A DNA stretch of 64,000 bases from assembly GCF_000003815.2 (NCBI RefSeq), contig NC_049996.1:3457144-3521143 (forward strand). Direction: 5' to 3'. The notes beneath the pieces were generated by a model. That model saw only the letters and a list, made by a program, of their open reading frames with translations. It was not told the origin of the DNA and searched no databases. Below are positions 63,838 to 64,000 of the stretch, piece after piece; positions within the stretch are counted from its first letter, which is position 1, and each line of letters opens with the position of its first letter. A program made the translations under genes and the position numbers. This DNA is from Branchiostoma floridae (taxonomy: Eukaryota > Chordata > Leptocardii > Amphioxiformes > Branchiostomatidae).

Positions 63838-64000
63838 CAGAGAGAGAGACAGAGACAGGGACAGAGAGAGAGACAGAGTTAGGCAGAAAGAGATAGAGAC
63901 ATGCAGAGACAGAGAGAGAGAGAGAGGCGCAGAGAGACAGAGACACGTAGAGAGATAGAGAGAGATAGTTGTAGAGAGACACGCAGAGAAAGAGAGAGAG
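63838..64000. repeat. (GA)n/(GAGACA)n array reaching the window end
   Basis: An imperfect purine-rich microsatellite of GAGA and GAGACA words. The minus-strand Ser/Leu open frame across it is an artefact. Confidence 0.95.

Overview
This is animal genomic DNA assembled as a scaffold, with three 100-N gaps at 9802-9901, 29029-29128 and 42078-42177. Small exons with GT-AG introns, tRNA-derived SINEs, dense MITEs, Penelope-like, RTE-like and R2-type retroelements, and unusual death-fold and ROCO domain combinations all suggest a cephalochordate (amphioxus, probably Branchiostoma). That identification is an inference from gene and repeat character; no species marker was recognised. Layout: (1) 3.4-25.7 kb, minus strand, holds one large multi-exon gene whose exon phases all agree where both sides can be read. 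It encodes ankyrin repeats, a Roc GTPase domain, COR, a CARD-like helical exon, a TIR-like domain, ZU5, UPA and a death domain. It looks like an ankyrin-ROCO body (as in DAPK/ROCO proteins) joined to a PIDD/UNC5-style ZU5-UPA-Death tail, with a TIR-like domain between them. It is the main candidate for an undescribed signalling protein. Its death-domain exon is present a second time, inverted, beside an assembly gap. Its ankyrin exons are near-identical exon-plus-intron modules, and the intron between two ankyrin clusters is filled by R2-type (restriction-like endonuclease) LINE copies and other repeats. (2) 25.7-40.9 kb is intergenic and repeat dominated. It contains an (AC)n array, tandem copies of an amphioxus-type dispersed repeat, a 1.1-kb inverted-repeat element with C-rich ends, and a layered nest: a dispersed repeat interrupted by an RTE-like LINE, interrupted by a Penelope-like element (PLE), which is itself interrupted by a piggyBac-like TTAA element and a further 3.3-kb insertion. 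Target-site duplications are visible for three of these layers. The PLE ends carry hammerhead-ribozyme-like folds. (3) 41.2-56.3 kb, plus strand, holds three related coiled-coil genes in tandem: a five-exon gene of about 1,050 residues and two single-exon genes (354 and 598 residues). They share a coiled-coil core and short L-P-x-I/V motifs. I do not recognise the family. (4) 56.3-64.0 kb has SINEs, inverted-repeat elements, PLE-like ends, one weak candidate exon near 62.5 kb and a terminal purine-rich array. The ROCO gene and the coiled-coil cluster are transcribed divergently from the repeat-rich middle. The domain content of the first gene suggests regulated assembly of death-fold/TIR complexes under GTPase control. 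Nothing in the sequence shows that the two gene sets work together.
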